Below, piece after piece: positions 8,207-15,583 of a stretch of 16,178 nt of DNA. Under the pieces are notes generated by a model. The model saw only the letters and a list, made by a program, of their open reading frames with translations, ran no database searches and was not told the DNA's origin. The position numbers were made by a program, and so were the translations under genes. Position 1 is the first letter of the stretch. Every line of letters starts with the position of its first letter. The DNA lies in NCBI GenBank assembly GCA_015655095.1, contig JAATFR010000332.1, positions 1-16,178 of the forward strand, written 5' to 3'. The stretch is from Hyphomicrobiales bacterium (GTDB lineage Bacteria > Pseudomonadota > Alphaproteobacteria > Parvibaculales > Parvibaculaceae).

Positions 8207-8615
8207 ATATTAACCTTAAATGATCCCGCTTTGCGAGGCAGTTTCACGTGTCGACCACCGCATTTTAATGAATCAGAAGAACGCTATATATTGTACAAAT
8301 ATTCACAATTTAAATTACAAACATCTATATATAGTAACCTCACTCACCCCCACTCTAGCCTGCACATCAAAAATCCAGCCTCGACGGCTGATTCCTCTTT
8401 TCTTTTCCTCGGAATTATAGATCAATATGACTATATATTAGTAACCATACTACCTGACTAAATGTTTTATCTTCGCCATACATTCTCTGCGCTGGAAAGG
8501 GGCCAGCCCATGAGTCTGGATCATAAAGTCCTCATCATTGTTCTCTGACTTTGTTGCGTTCCACTCGCGTGTTTCCACGGAAATTCGGGACCACATCAAG
8601 AGGGAAACCTAACCA
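8207..8615. other. AT-rich gene-free region before the response regulator
   Basis: Clearly AT-rich against its surroundings, mainly 8260-8345 and 8405-8470. Overlapping frames of 66 and 76 codons (8220-8461) have no family likeness and unusual composition, so I do not call them. CTATATAT occurs three times (8284, 8325, 8431). Two of the copies extend to CTATATATAGTAACC (8325-8339) and CTATATATTAGTAACC (8431-8446). The end of the region holds the regulator's ribosome-binding site, AAGAGGGA (8598-8605), 10 nt before its ATG. A 12-codon frame ATG..TGA at 8511-8549 is too short to judge. Confidence 0.65.
8376..8408 (+). terminator. Possible intrinsic terminator downstream of the TerC gene
   Basis: CAGCC (8376-8380), a 5-nt loop, then GGCTG (8386-8390), followed by a pyrimidine-rich tail with two T runs (CTCTTTTCTTTTCC). 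The stem is short and the tail is interrupted by C, so this is a moderate candidate, about 170 nt after the TerC stop. Confidence 0.35.
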
Positions 8616-9497
8616 ATGGCTACCGCTCAGCCACAGCCGGTCCTGCCGGCCTTATTGATCCTCGGCGGGGATGAACCCCGGTCGAAATCCCTGTCAGACG
8701 CTCTTATCAGTCGAGGGTTTGACTGCGTCTATGGCACATCGCTCAACAATCCTGTCAATCAGGTTCGAAACAATGCCCGTATCCGTGTAGCCCTGGTCGA
8801 CCTCTCTGCTCTGGGGGCGCAGGGGTACAAGGTCATCCGGGAGTTGAGGTTCGGCTTCGCCAACAGGCACATGGATGTCATCGTCATATCGGAACAGGGG
8901 TCTCCGGAGGCGATCATCGAAATGCTGCGCTTCGGCGTTGTCGATTTTCTCATCAAGCCCACCAGCGACGGCGACGTCGTCAGCGCCGTCGAACGGGCGG
9001 TGGCCAGGCAAACCATAGAACTGGAAGGGGAGCGGTCGGCAAGCGAAGCCAGCGCCCCTCCTCCCCCTCCACAGGCCCGGCCACAGGACGCTCTCAACCG
9101 CATCGACGAGGTAACCCCTCTCCGTCTTCTTGTCGGCCTTGAGCGTCTCAAAAGCCGTCATCGCGAAAGGTCCAGCGTCGACGAAATCGAACTCAACATG
9201 CTGATCGATCTTGCCTGGCATATGAGCAACAACAGGCCCGTTTCCGTCACAGCGCTCGCATTTGGTTCAGGCGCGCCGCTCGCCACGGCCCACCGGCGCC
9301 TGCGCAAGCTTGAAACACAAGGGCTGGTATCGCGACAGCGGGACCACTCCGATGGCCGGCAGATCAATCTCACGCTTACCTCACGAGGTCTGACCTCAGT
9401 GCAGGGGCTTGAAACCGATGTGCAGAACCTGTCGAAACGCCTCGCCACCGAAGCCACCAATGCGGCGCTTGCAGCCGCGACCGCCGCAGCCCAGTAA
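8616..9497 (+). CDS. Orphan response regulator: receiver domain plus MarR-like winged helix
   Basis: 293 aa. N-terminal receiver domain (about 10-130): acidic pair Asp19/Glu20, phospho-acceptor Asp62 in ALVDLS, Ser92 in VIVISE and Lys114 in LIKPTS, so phosphorylation looks possible. A proline-rich linker (APPPPPQARPQ, about 148-160) follows. The C-terminal part (about 185-275) reads as a winged helix of MarR type: VSVTALAFGSGAPLATAHRR, RKLETQGLVSRQ, then DHSDGRQINLTLTSRG. The tail is Ala-rich. Most response regulators have OmpR, LuxR or Fis outputs, so this pairing is uncommon. No histidine kinase lies in the window, so the partner is unknown or the protein is not phosphorylated by a neighbour. 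Good Shine-Dalgarno upstream; AT-rich promoter region may be autoregulated. Confidence 0.88.
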   Translation: MATAQPQPVLPALLILGGDEPRSKSLSDALISRGFDCVYGTSLNNPVNQVRNNARIRVALVDLSALGAQGYKVIRELRFGFANRHMDVIVISEQGSPEAIIEMLRFGVVDFLIKPTSDGDVVSAVERAVARQTIELEGERSASEASAPPPPPQARPQDALNRIDEVTPLRLLVGLERLKSRHRERSSVDEIELNMLIDLAWHMSNNRPVSVTALAFGSGAPLATAHRRLRKLETQGLVSRQRDHSDGRQINLTLTSRGLTSVQGLETDVQNLSKRLATEATNAALAAATAAAQ

Positions 9498-9566
9498 ACA
9501 GGCGAAACAGCCGACGGCACGGGAAAAGGGAATCTTCCTTTTCATCGAGCCTGTCATCGGCCCTTC

Positions 9567-9582
9567 AACGGGAAAGCCCGTT
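9567..9582 (+). terminator. Stem-loop 70 nt after the response regulator
   Basis: AACGGG, loop AAAG, CCCGTT, followed by TGTG. A 6-bp stem with only a short U stretch, so a weak terminator by itself. It is the first of two hairpins in tandem in this 269-nt gap. Confidence 0.4.
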
Positions 9583-9593
9583 TGTGAAAATCA

Positions 9594-9627
9594 ACAAGGG
9601 TCGGAGCAGCAATGCTCCGACCCTTGT
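9594..9627. terminator. Strong 15-bp stem-loop with GCAA loop
   Basis: Perfect arms at 9594-9608 and 9613-9627 (core AAGGGTCGGAGCA) closed by a GCAA tetraloop of the GNRA type. It is the strongest hairpin I saw in the window. The tail on the plus strand (TTGTCGTG) is not a T-run, so it may be a terminator helped by the preceding hairpin, a transcript-stabilising 3' end, or a processing signal. It isolates the regulator from the patatin gene. Confidence 0.6.
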
Positions 9628-9766
9628 CGTGTGCGGCCTTTGCCAGAACCTTCCGGCTTGGGCATAAAGCACAAAATACTTACGCTTTCCCGGATCGCGC
9701 TCTAGACTGCGCCGGCTTTGCCATTCGACCGAAAAGCCATGAAGAGCCCCGCCTGAGAAAGCCGTT

Positions 9767-12208
9767 ATGAAGGAAAAGGAACTCCGCCTCGCCCTGGTTT
9801 GTTACGGTGGCGTTTCCCTTGCTGTCTACATGCATGGCGTGACCAGGGAAATTCTGAAGCTGGTGCGGGCTTCCGCTGCCTTTCAGCTTACTCCCGATGG
9901 CGACAAGCCCGGTGCCACCTATGCCGACGTCAACACCTCTCCTGAGCGCGAATGTGACACGGAATCCATATTTTTCGACCTGCTCAAGGCGATCAACACC
10001 CATGTCGATCTGCGCATCATCATCGACACGATCACCGGCGCCTCGGCCGGCGGCATCAACGGCGTGCTGCTGGCGCGCGCCATTGCCCATAATCTGAACA
10101 TCGACGATCACCGGCGCATGTGGCTTGAATGCGCGGATACAACCGCGCTGATGGACGAGGAGCACACGCCTGGCCGCTGGAGCAAAGTCTTTCTCAAGCC
10201 CTTCTTTTCGCGCATCAACAGCGGCTGGCTCGATCGCCATGTGCCGGATCTCGAAATGCGCGCAAAACTGCTGAACTTCATGCGCTCTCGCTGGTTTGAG
10301 CCACCCTTCTCGGGCAGGCTCATGTCGAACATGCTGATGGATGCCTTCTCCAGCATGGGCGTTTCGCCGGAAGCCATACCCTCGCTGCTGCCACGCGGCA
10401 TCCGGCTGGAGCTGGCTGTGTCGGTCACGGATTATCGCGGCTACGCGCAGGATATCCCGCTCCACGATCCACCGATGATCCGCGAACGCGAGCATCGCCA
10501 TCTGTTCCGCTTCACCGCCACACATCACGCCATCGAACGCCACAGTTCAGAACTGAGCGACGCGAATATTCCAGGCCTCGTCTTTGCGGCGCGCGCCACC
10601 TCATGTTTTCCGGGCGCGTTCCCGGCTGCCCATATCGGCGAGATCGACGCGCTGGTGGCGGAACGCGGCATGTTGTGGGGCGATCGAGACGCCTTCATCG
10701 CCCGCAACTTCGCGCCGATGCTGGCGGGCGACATCAACCCGGATAATGCCTATTTCATCGATGGCAGCGTCCTCAACAACAAGCCATTCGCGGAAGCCGT
10801 CGCAGCGCTGCGCAAGCGCTCCGCCTTCCGGCAGGTGGACCGGCGCATCGTCTATATCGACCCCGACCCGAACACCGGCCAGATTGACCGGCCCGAGAGC
10901 CAGCCCGGCTTCTTCATGACATTGCGCGCCGCGCTTTCAGACATCCCCCGCAACCAACCTGTGCGCGATGATCTGGATTCGATCTACCAGTTTTCCGAAC
11001 GGGTCCGGCATTACCGCGATGTGGTGCGCGCGAGTCGTCCCCATGTTGATGCCCGCATCAAAGGCCTGCTTGGCCATGAGGCCGAACTGTCGCCGACCCC
11101 GGAAAAACTGCGGGAATGGCGCAATATCGCCAGCAAACGCGCCGCACAGGAATCGGGCTTTGCCTATGACGGCTATGTGCAGTCCAAGGTGCTGTCGGTG
11201 CTGAGACAGATCGCCCAGATCATCATCCGGCTCGCGGGCATTCAGGTCGAGCGCCGCCACGAGCAGCGCCTGCAACGGGCGCTGGAAAACTGGGCGCGCG
11301 AAAAGCTGATTTTCCCGGTCAACTGGTTGACGCCGGAAGCCCGCGAAGGCGAGGAAAAGGACGCAACCGAACCATGGCTCACCTTCCTGCGCAGTTTCGA
11401 CATTAATTTCCGGATGCGCCGCCTCTATTTTGTCATCCGCCGTCTGAATGAACTTTATGAAACCGATCCGGCCAATCCGCTGGCCCCTTCTGATTCATCG
11501 CGTCTGGACGAGTTCAAGGGATCGCTCTACGAGGGGCTTGAACTGCTTTACGAGCGTTCGCAGCAGGAGCGCACAGATCGCAACCACATTGATGTTCTGG
11601 CCGGCCAGCTCGCGGGCGAGGAAATCCCCGATCCCGCCACGCTCGACAGTTTCATGACCCTGCTGGGCGACATTATGGATTTGCCGGGAACAGACCGGAT
11701 CGTCGACAAGCTTTTTTCCCTGACTGCAGGCACGTTTCTGCCAACCAGTTTCCGTCAGGAGCTTGTCGGTGCCTATGTCGGCTTCGCGTTCTTCGATGTA
11801 ATCACCTTCACCCTCAACAATGACCGTGAGATCGACGAAATCGACAGCGTACTTGTGGACCGCATCAGCCCCGAAGATGCGCGCGGCATCCGCAATACGG
11901 GGCGCGCCATGCTCAAGGGCCGCGACCTTGGCCGCTTCGCAGGCTTCTTCAGCCGGACGGTGCGCGAAAATGACTATCTGTGGGGAAGGCTCCATGCCGC
12001 CGACCGGCTGGTCGACATCGTGATGAGTTCAGTCTCGGCGGATCTGCCCTCAGGCGCCATCGATCCATGGGACTACAAAGTCCGGCTCTTTCGCGCCATC
12101 GTCAAAACCGAACGTCTCCATCTCAAGGAGTCTGACGCCCTGCTCGCGAGTCTTGACGAAGAAATCACGAAGCGCGACGTCCACCACAGAGAAAATCCCT
12201 CTCGCTGA
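9767..12208 (+). CDS. Patatin-like phospholipase, large (DUF3376-type) form
   Basis: 813 aa, predicted soluble lipid acyl hydrolase. The patatin domain occupies about 5-370: an oxyanion-type glycine region near the start (YGGVSLAVYMHG), nucleophile elbow GASAGG with Ser93, and the second dyad residue Asp332 in DGSVLNNKPF. The remaining 440 residues are charged and helical and carry no membrane segment; large patatins of the patatin-related/DUF3376 group have such C-terminal regions. No signal peptide is seen. Both catalytic residues are present, so it should be active; substrate is unknown. The ATG at 9767 has only a weak upstream TGAGAAA. It converges with the hydrolase gene on the other strand, with 13 nt between stops. 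No CD-NTase or other CBASS-type neighbour, so a defence role is not supported. Confidence 0.9.
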   Translation: MKEKELRLALVCYGGVSLAVYMHGVTREILKLVRASAAFQLTPDGDKPGATYADVNTSPERECDTESIFFDLLKAINTHVDLRIIIDTITGASAGGINGVLLARAIAHNLNIDDHRRMWLECADTTALMDEEHTPGRWSKVFLKPFFSRINSGWLDRHVPDLEMRAKLLNFMRSRWFEPPFSGRLMSNMLMDAFSSMGVSPEAIPSLLPRGIRLELAVSVTDYRGYAQDIPLHDPPMIREREHRHLFRFTATHHAIERHSSELSDANIPGLVFAARATSCFPGAFPAAHIGEIDALVAERGMLWGDRDAFIARNFAPMLAGDINPDNAYFIDGSVLNNKPFAEAVAALRKRSAFRQVDRRIVYIDPDPNTGQIDRPESQPGFFMTLRAALSDIPRNQPVRDDLDSIYQFSERVRHYRDVVRASRPHVDARIKGLLGHEAELSPTPEKLREWRNIASKRAAQESGFAYDGYVQSKVLSVLRQIAQIIIRLAGIQVERRHEQRLQRALENWAREKLIFPVNWLTPEAREGEEKDATEPWLTFLRSFDINFRMRRLYFVIRRLNELYETDPANPLAPSDSSRLDEFKGSLYEGLELLYERSQQERTDRNHIDVLAGQLAGEEIPDPATLDSFMTLLGDIMDLPGTDRIVDKLFSLTAGTFLPTSFRQELVGAYVGFAFFDVITFTLNNDREIDEIDSVLVDRISPEDARGIRNTGRAMLKGRDLGRFAGFFSRTVRENDYLWGRLHAADRLVDIVMSSVSADLPSGAIDPWDYKVRLFRAIVKTERLHLKESDALLASLDEEITKRDVHHRENPSR

Positions 12209-12221
12209 AGATCGCTCGCGC

Positions 12222-13313
12222 CTATTGGCCAGATGGCGGTGGAAGAGCCAGAAATTTGGAGAGCGCATCCACCGCCGCCGCCGCTTCAGGCTGGGCTGCC
12301 TGTTGATCGAATTTGCATGGGCCGCGATCCATATTACCAGATGGAAGCGGCGCATGCCTGTCATCAATCCATGAAAGCAGATCGTTCCAGACCGTCTCGC
12401 GCTTAAGGTCGCGCAACAGCATATGCCAGCCATCAGGATAACAGGCGACGGTCAGATCGGCACCGGCGGCCTCCATTGCCGCCACCGTGCGGCCTACCGG
12501 CCCCGAAGGCACCAACCGATCATTCTCGCCATAGAGAAGCAGAACCGGCGCCTTGACTCCGGGCGCGGCGACAAAGGCATCATCCATCAGATTGACGAGG
12601 CCGTAGATCGTGCCGATCTGGGTGCCCTTGATCACCATCGGATCCTTACCCAGCGCGCGCAACATGGAGATATTGTCTGAAGGCTGAATATTGAGGCCCC
12701 TGCCCGTCAGTTCCATGCCCGGCGCTGTATGGGCGCTTGCCCACAACACCATCTCATAGACCGGATTCATGGTTTTCCAGCCCCAGACGGCGGGAGCGGC
12801 CAGAATGATCCCGTCAACCTTCGGCGCCTCAGGCCGTCCCATGGCCGCCAGCGCCACAGCGCCCCCCATGCTTTCTCCCAGCACATAAACCGGCAGGCCC
12901 GGATGGGCTTGGCGCGCAAGCGCAATCACCGTGTCGAGGTCCTTGACCATCCGGGGCGTACCCGCCCACAGACCGCGACCCGGTGCGCCGCCAAAGCCGC
13001 GCTGGTCATAGGCATAAACGGTGACGCCCCGAGCGGCGAGCCATGGTCCGGGGCCCGGATCAGCGAAGGCGTTGGAATAATCATTCATGCCGTGCAGCGC
13101 CACGATGACCGCCCGCGGCTGTGCCGCGTTCCAGATGCGCAGAGGCAGCCGGGCGGCATCGGCCATGGCCACGTTCTTCTGCTCGAATTTCGCGAGATAG
13201 ACATCATAGCCTGTCGCCATCAGCCTGGGCGCACAGGCCGCCAACATGACAAACAGGGTCAGGATCGAAAGAACTGTCCGCATCGGCTGAAAAACTCTGG
13301 TGGCTGGATTCAT
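12222..13313 (-). CDS. Alpha/beta-hydrolase lipoprotein (monoacylglycerol lipase-like)
   Basis: 363 aa serine hydrolase. The N-terminus has a signal peptide ending in a lipobox, MLAAC (Cys27 from the listed ATG; Cys17 if Met11 is used), so the enzyme is probably membrane-anchored on the periplasmic side. Hydrolase fold features: LHGMNDYSNAF (oxyanion region), YDQRGFG, nucleophile GESMGG with Ser148, acid Asp265 in GENDRLV and His297 in GWHMLL. The catalytic triad is complete. The pattern fits the lysophospholipase/monoacylglycerol lipase (PldB-like) branch. It is the third gene of a minus-strand operon and starts 7 nt after the UDG-family stop. The Ala/Gln-rich C-terminal tail (about 325-363) has no clear function. 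Substrate not predictable. Confidence 0.9.
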   Translation of the reverse strand: MNPATRVFQPMRTVLSILTLFVMLAACAPRLMATGYDVYLAKFEQKNVAMADAARLPLRIWNAAQPRAVIVALHGMNDYSNAFADPGPGPWLAARGVTVYAYDQRGFGGAPGRGLWAGTPRMVKDLDTVIALARQAHPGLPVYVLGESMGGAVALAAMGRPEAPKVDGIILAAPAVWGWKTMNPVYEMVLWASAHTAPGMELTGRGLNIQPSDNISMLRALGKDPMVIKGTQIGTIYGLVNLMDDAFVAAPGVKAPVLLLYGENDRLVPSGPVGRTVAAMEAAGADLTVACYPDGWHMLLRDLKRETVWNDLLSWIDDRHAPLPSGNMDRGPCKFDQQAAQPEAAAAVDALSKFLALPPPSGQ

Positions 13314-13320
13314 GAAATGC

Positions 13321-13929
13321 TCATGATGCTATCAGACGCTGCACTTGGGTACGTAAATAAGGCAGAACTTCGGCCTCAAACCAGGGATTGCGCTTAAGCC
13401 AGCCGCTGTTGCGCCATGAAGGGTGCGGCAACGGCAGATAACGGGGCAGGAAGTCCCGCCAGTCCGCCACTGTTTCCGAAACGCTTTTGCGGTTGTTCGC
13501 CCCCAGATGGAACCGCTGCGCATAAAGGCCGATGGGCAGGATCAGTTCAAGCTGGGGCATCTGCTCGAATACGCGCTCGCGCCATGTCTCCCGGCATTCG
13601 CGCCGTGGCGGCCGGTCGCTGCCGCTGGCGTCGAGCCCGGGAAAACAGAAGCCCATCGGCACAATGGCGATTTTGTCGGTGTCGTAAAACAGTTCCGGCC
13701 CGATCCCCATCCAGTCTCTCAGCCGCTCGCCTGAAGGATCGCTGAAGGGCACGCCCGAGGCTTGCACCCGCGTGCCCGGCGCCTGCCCCGCCACGCAGAC
13801 GCGTGCGCGGGGGGAAAGCCGGACCACGGGACGCGGCTCCTGCGGCAAGGGGCTGCCCAGAGGCCTTTCAACACAAATCCGACAGGCTCGGATGTCGGCT
13901 TCAAGCCTTGCGATGGAACAGGTGCTCAC
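13321..13929 (-). CDS. Uracil-DNA glycosylase superfamily protein, Fe-S type
   Basis: 202 aa. UDG fold motifs: GQAPG (48-52) followed by SGVPFSDPSGERLRDW, a middle LPIGLYAQRFHLG, and LPLPHPSWRNS with the HPS motif, then WLKRNPWFEAEVLP. Cys16, Cys19, Cys95 and Cys112 occur in the C-x2-C ... C-x16-C spacing expected for the 4Fe-4S cluster of family-4-like UDGs. The motif-1 acid of classical family 4 (GEAPG/GEGPG) is Gln49 here, as in a widespread, little-studied branch of this superfamily, so activity on uracil is likely but unproven. Starts with GTG, 3 nt after the dehydrogenase stop and 7 nt before the hydrolase gene; it is embedded in a lipid-type operon, which is odd for a repair enzyme. 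Confidence 0.88.
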   Translation of the reverse strand: MSTCSIARLEADIRACRICVERPLGSPLPQEPRPVVRLSPRARVCVAGQAPGTRVQASGVPFSDPSGERLRDWMGIGPELFYDTDKIAIVPMGFCFPGLDASGSDRPPRRECRETWRERVFEQMPQLELILPIGLYAQRFHLGANNRKSVSETVADWRDFLPRYLPLPHPSWRNSGWLKRNPWFEAEVLPYLRTQVQRLIAS

Positions 13930-13932
13930 GCT

Positions 13933-15084
13933 TCAGGCGAATTCCTTCAGCATGTTGCGGGCGATGATCACCTGCTGCACCTGGCTGGTGCCCTCATAGA
14001 TGCGGAAAATGCGCACATCGCGATAGAAGCGCTCGATGCCATAGTCCGCCACATAGCCCGCGCCGCCATGAATCTGCACGGCCCGGTCAGCGATGCGGCC
14101 CACCGCTTCCGAGGCGAAGAGCTTGGTGCAGGAGCTTTCGGTCCCGACATCCTCGCCCAGATCGCGGCGGCGGGCGGCGTCCATCACCATGCAGCGCGCC
14201 GCATAGGCTTCGGTCTTGCAGTCAGCCAGCATGGCCTGCACCAGTTGCAGGTTGCCTATGGGCGCGCCGAACTGGCGGCGTTCCGCAGCATAACGGGTTG
14301 AATCCTCAATCAGCCGCTCGGCCACGCCCACGCAGATGGCGGAAATATGCAGACGGCCGCGCTCCAGCACCTGCATGGCGGTGATGAAGCCCTTGCCCTC
14401 CTGTTCGCCCAGCAGGCAATCTGCCGAGATCCGCGCATTATCGAAAATTACGTCGCAGATGTGAGCGCCTTGCTGACCCATCTTCTTATCGGGCTTGCCG
14501 ATGCTGATGCCGGGCGTATCCCGCGGCACGATGAAGGCGGAAACGCCCTTCGCGCCGGGCGTCCTGGGGTCCGTACGCGCCATCAGTGTGAAGGCATGGG
14601 CCTTGTTGGCATTGGTGATGAAGCGCTTGGTGCCGTTGATCACATAATGGTCGCCGTCGCGAATGGCGGTGGTCCGCAATGATGCCGCGTCCGACCCTGC
14701 TTCAGGCTCCGTCAGGGCAAAGCTGGTGATGACCTCGCCGCTCGCCACCTTGGGCAGCCAATATTCCTTCTGCTCGGGGCGACCATGCATGACGATGCCC
14801 TGACTGCCGATGCCGACATTGGTGCCGAAGACCGAGCGGAAGGCCGGAGAAGTGCGTCCCATCTCGAACATGAGCAGGCACTCCTCCTCCATGTTGAGGC
14901 CGAGCCCGCCATATTCCGCCGGGATCGAAATGCCGAAAAGCCCCAGATCCTTCATTTCCTGTACGACATCAGCCGGAACTTCATCGTTCTCGGCAACCTG
15001 CGCCTCAAGAGGGCGCAGGCGTTCAGTTACGAAGCGGCGGATTGTCGAAATGAGCTGGTCGCGGGTTTCGGCATCATAGGCCAT
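13933..15084 (-). CDS. Acyl-CoA dehydrogenase
   Basis: 383 aa FAD enzyme that forms the alpha-beta double bond of acyl-CoA and passes electrons to ETF. The three-part ACAD architecture is complete: helical N-domain, beta domain with FALTEPEAGSDAAS and RFITNA, and C-terminal helices with RRQFGAPI and QIHGGAGY. The catalytic base is Glu364 in IYEGTSQ, as in short/medium-chain enzymes. The alternative position used by isovaleryl-CoA dehydrogenase is Gly in an ERGR context, which argues against isovaleryl-CoA dehydrogenase and so against a direct link to the mcc operon. First gene of a tight operon with the UDG and hydrolase genes. The exact chain length cannot be read from sequence alone. The start ATG at 15084 has AAGAG upstream. 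Confidence 0.94.
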   Translation of the reverse strand: MAYDAETRDQLISTIRRFVTERLRPLEAQVAENDEVPADVVQEMKDLGLFGISIPAEYGGLGLNMEEECLLMFEMGRTSPAFRSVFGTNVGIGSQGIVMHGRPEQKEYWLPKVASGEVITSFALTEPEAGSDAASLRTTAIRDGDHYVINGTKRFITNANKAHAFTLMARTDPRTPGAKGVSAFIVPRDTPGISIGKPDKKMGQQGAHICDVIFDNARISADCLLGEQEGKGFITAMQVLERGRLHISAICVGVAERLIEDSTRYAAERRQFGAPIGNLQLVQAMLADCKTEAYAARCMVMDAARRRDLGEDVGTESSCTKLFASEAVGRIADRAVQIHGGAGYVADYGIERFYRDVRIFRIYEGTSQVQQVIIARNMLKEFA

Positions 15085-15494
15085 GGGTTCATTCTCTTGT
15101 TTTTTACACGGTTTAAAGGTCGACTTTAGAGCATGGCCGGAAAAAAAGAATCCGCTTCTTGATAAAAATTGCCCGCTGCCAAGTCCATAGTAAAGTTATG
15201 CAGCGGAGTAAACATCTATACGGCGCAATGGGTTAGAGAAGATTCAAGGTGCCATGCGCAGGCATGCCCTGGAACGCAGCGTCGAGCTGATGGCACGTTT
15301 GATGTCCCTCTGATCCCGCTCAACCATTTTTTAGATGCTTAACCTGACGGGGGCTGTGTCGCGCATAGGTCTTGCCGCATGCAGGGCAACCAGATTGGCT
15401 CTCCTTTTGCCAACTCGCGCGCCAGAGACCGAACAACCATTCTGAAAATCTACAGACCGGTCCCGAGGGAATATAAATACCAATAGAATTTTTA

Positions 15495-15522
15495 TTGATG
15501 ACAACATGAGAGCTAATAAAAT
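15495..15522 (+). promoter_or_regulatory. Candidate sigma70-type promoter for the PqqD-like operon
   Basis: TTGATG (15495-15500), 16 bp, TAAAAT (15517-15522). The match to the -35 and -10 consensus is fair; the -10 box overlaps the first copy of the tandem repeat, so the transcript would start inside or just after that repeat. Inferred from pattern only. Confidence 0.3.
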
Positions 15523-15554
15523 TAAATAAATTAAATAAATTAAATAAATTAAGT
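15519..15554. repeat. 9-bp tandem repeat, four copies
   Basis: AAATTAAAT three times exactly (15519-15527, 15528-15536, 15537-15545) and once with a single change, AAATTAAGT (15546-15554), then AAATG. The array ends 29 nt before the chosen start of the PqqD-like gene. Tandem arrays in promoter or leader DNA can vary in copy number and change expression. Confidence 0.9.
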
Positions 15555-15583
15555 AAATGAGATCGTATAGGGAATCTTCTGTG

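Larger units (their letters stand above)
15085..15583. other. Gene-free region between acyl-CoA dehydrogenase and PqqD-like genes
   Basis: Divergent regulatory interval. Features seen: a short AAGAA/TTCTT stem (15147-15161), an inverted repeat CCGCTGC/GCAGCGG (15173-15179 and 15200-15206), GGCATGCC near 15259, and an AT-rich end. A 36-codon frame starts at 15335 (stop 15445) and a short frame lies at 15254-15313; neither has a ribosome-binding site or a family. A long minus-strand frame (15320-15952) overlaps the PqqD-like gene on the other strand and is not credible. Confidence 0.6.

Noticed and set aside
8220..8461. Two overlapping small plus-strand frames (66 and 76 codons) in the AT-rich region
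   Set aside because: Starts lack ribosome-binding sites, the frames overlap each other and neither shows a fold or family pattern.
9767..12208. Patatin as an effector of a CBASS-like defence system
   Set aside because: No CD-NTase, Cap2/Cap3 or other defence partner in the window; the long DUF3376-type form is common as a stand-alone gene.
13933..15084. Acyl-CoA dehydrogenase as isovaleryl-CoA dehydrogenase feeding the mcc operon
   Set aside because: The catalytic Glu is in IYEGTSQ (Glu364) as in short/medium-chain enzymes, while the position used by isovaleryl-CoA dehydrogenase aligns with Gly; the gene is also 7 kb away in another operon.
15335..15445. 36-codon plus-strand frame as a possible RiPP precursor for the PqqD-like operon
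   Set aside because: No Shine-Dalgarno before the ATG, Arg/Leu-rich rather than a leader-plus-core pattern, and it lies upstream of the proposed promoter. Kept only as a weak possibility.
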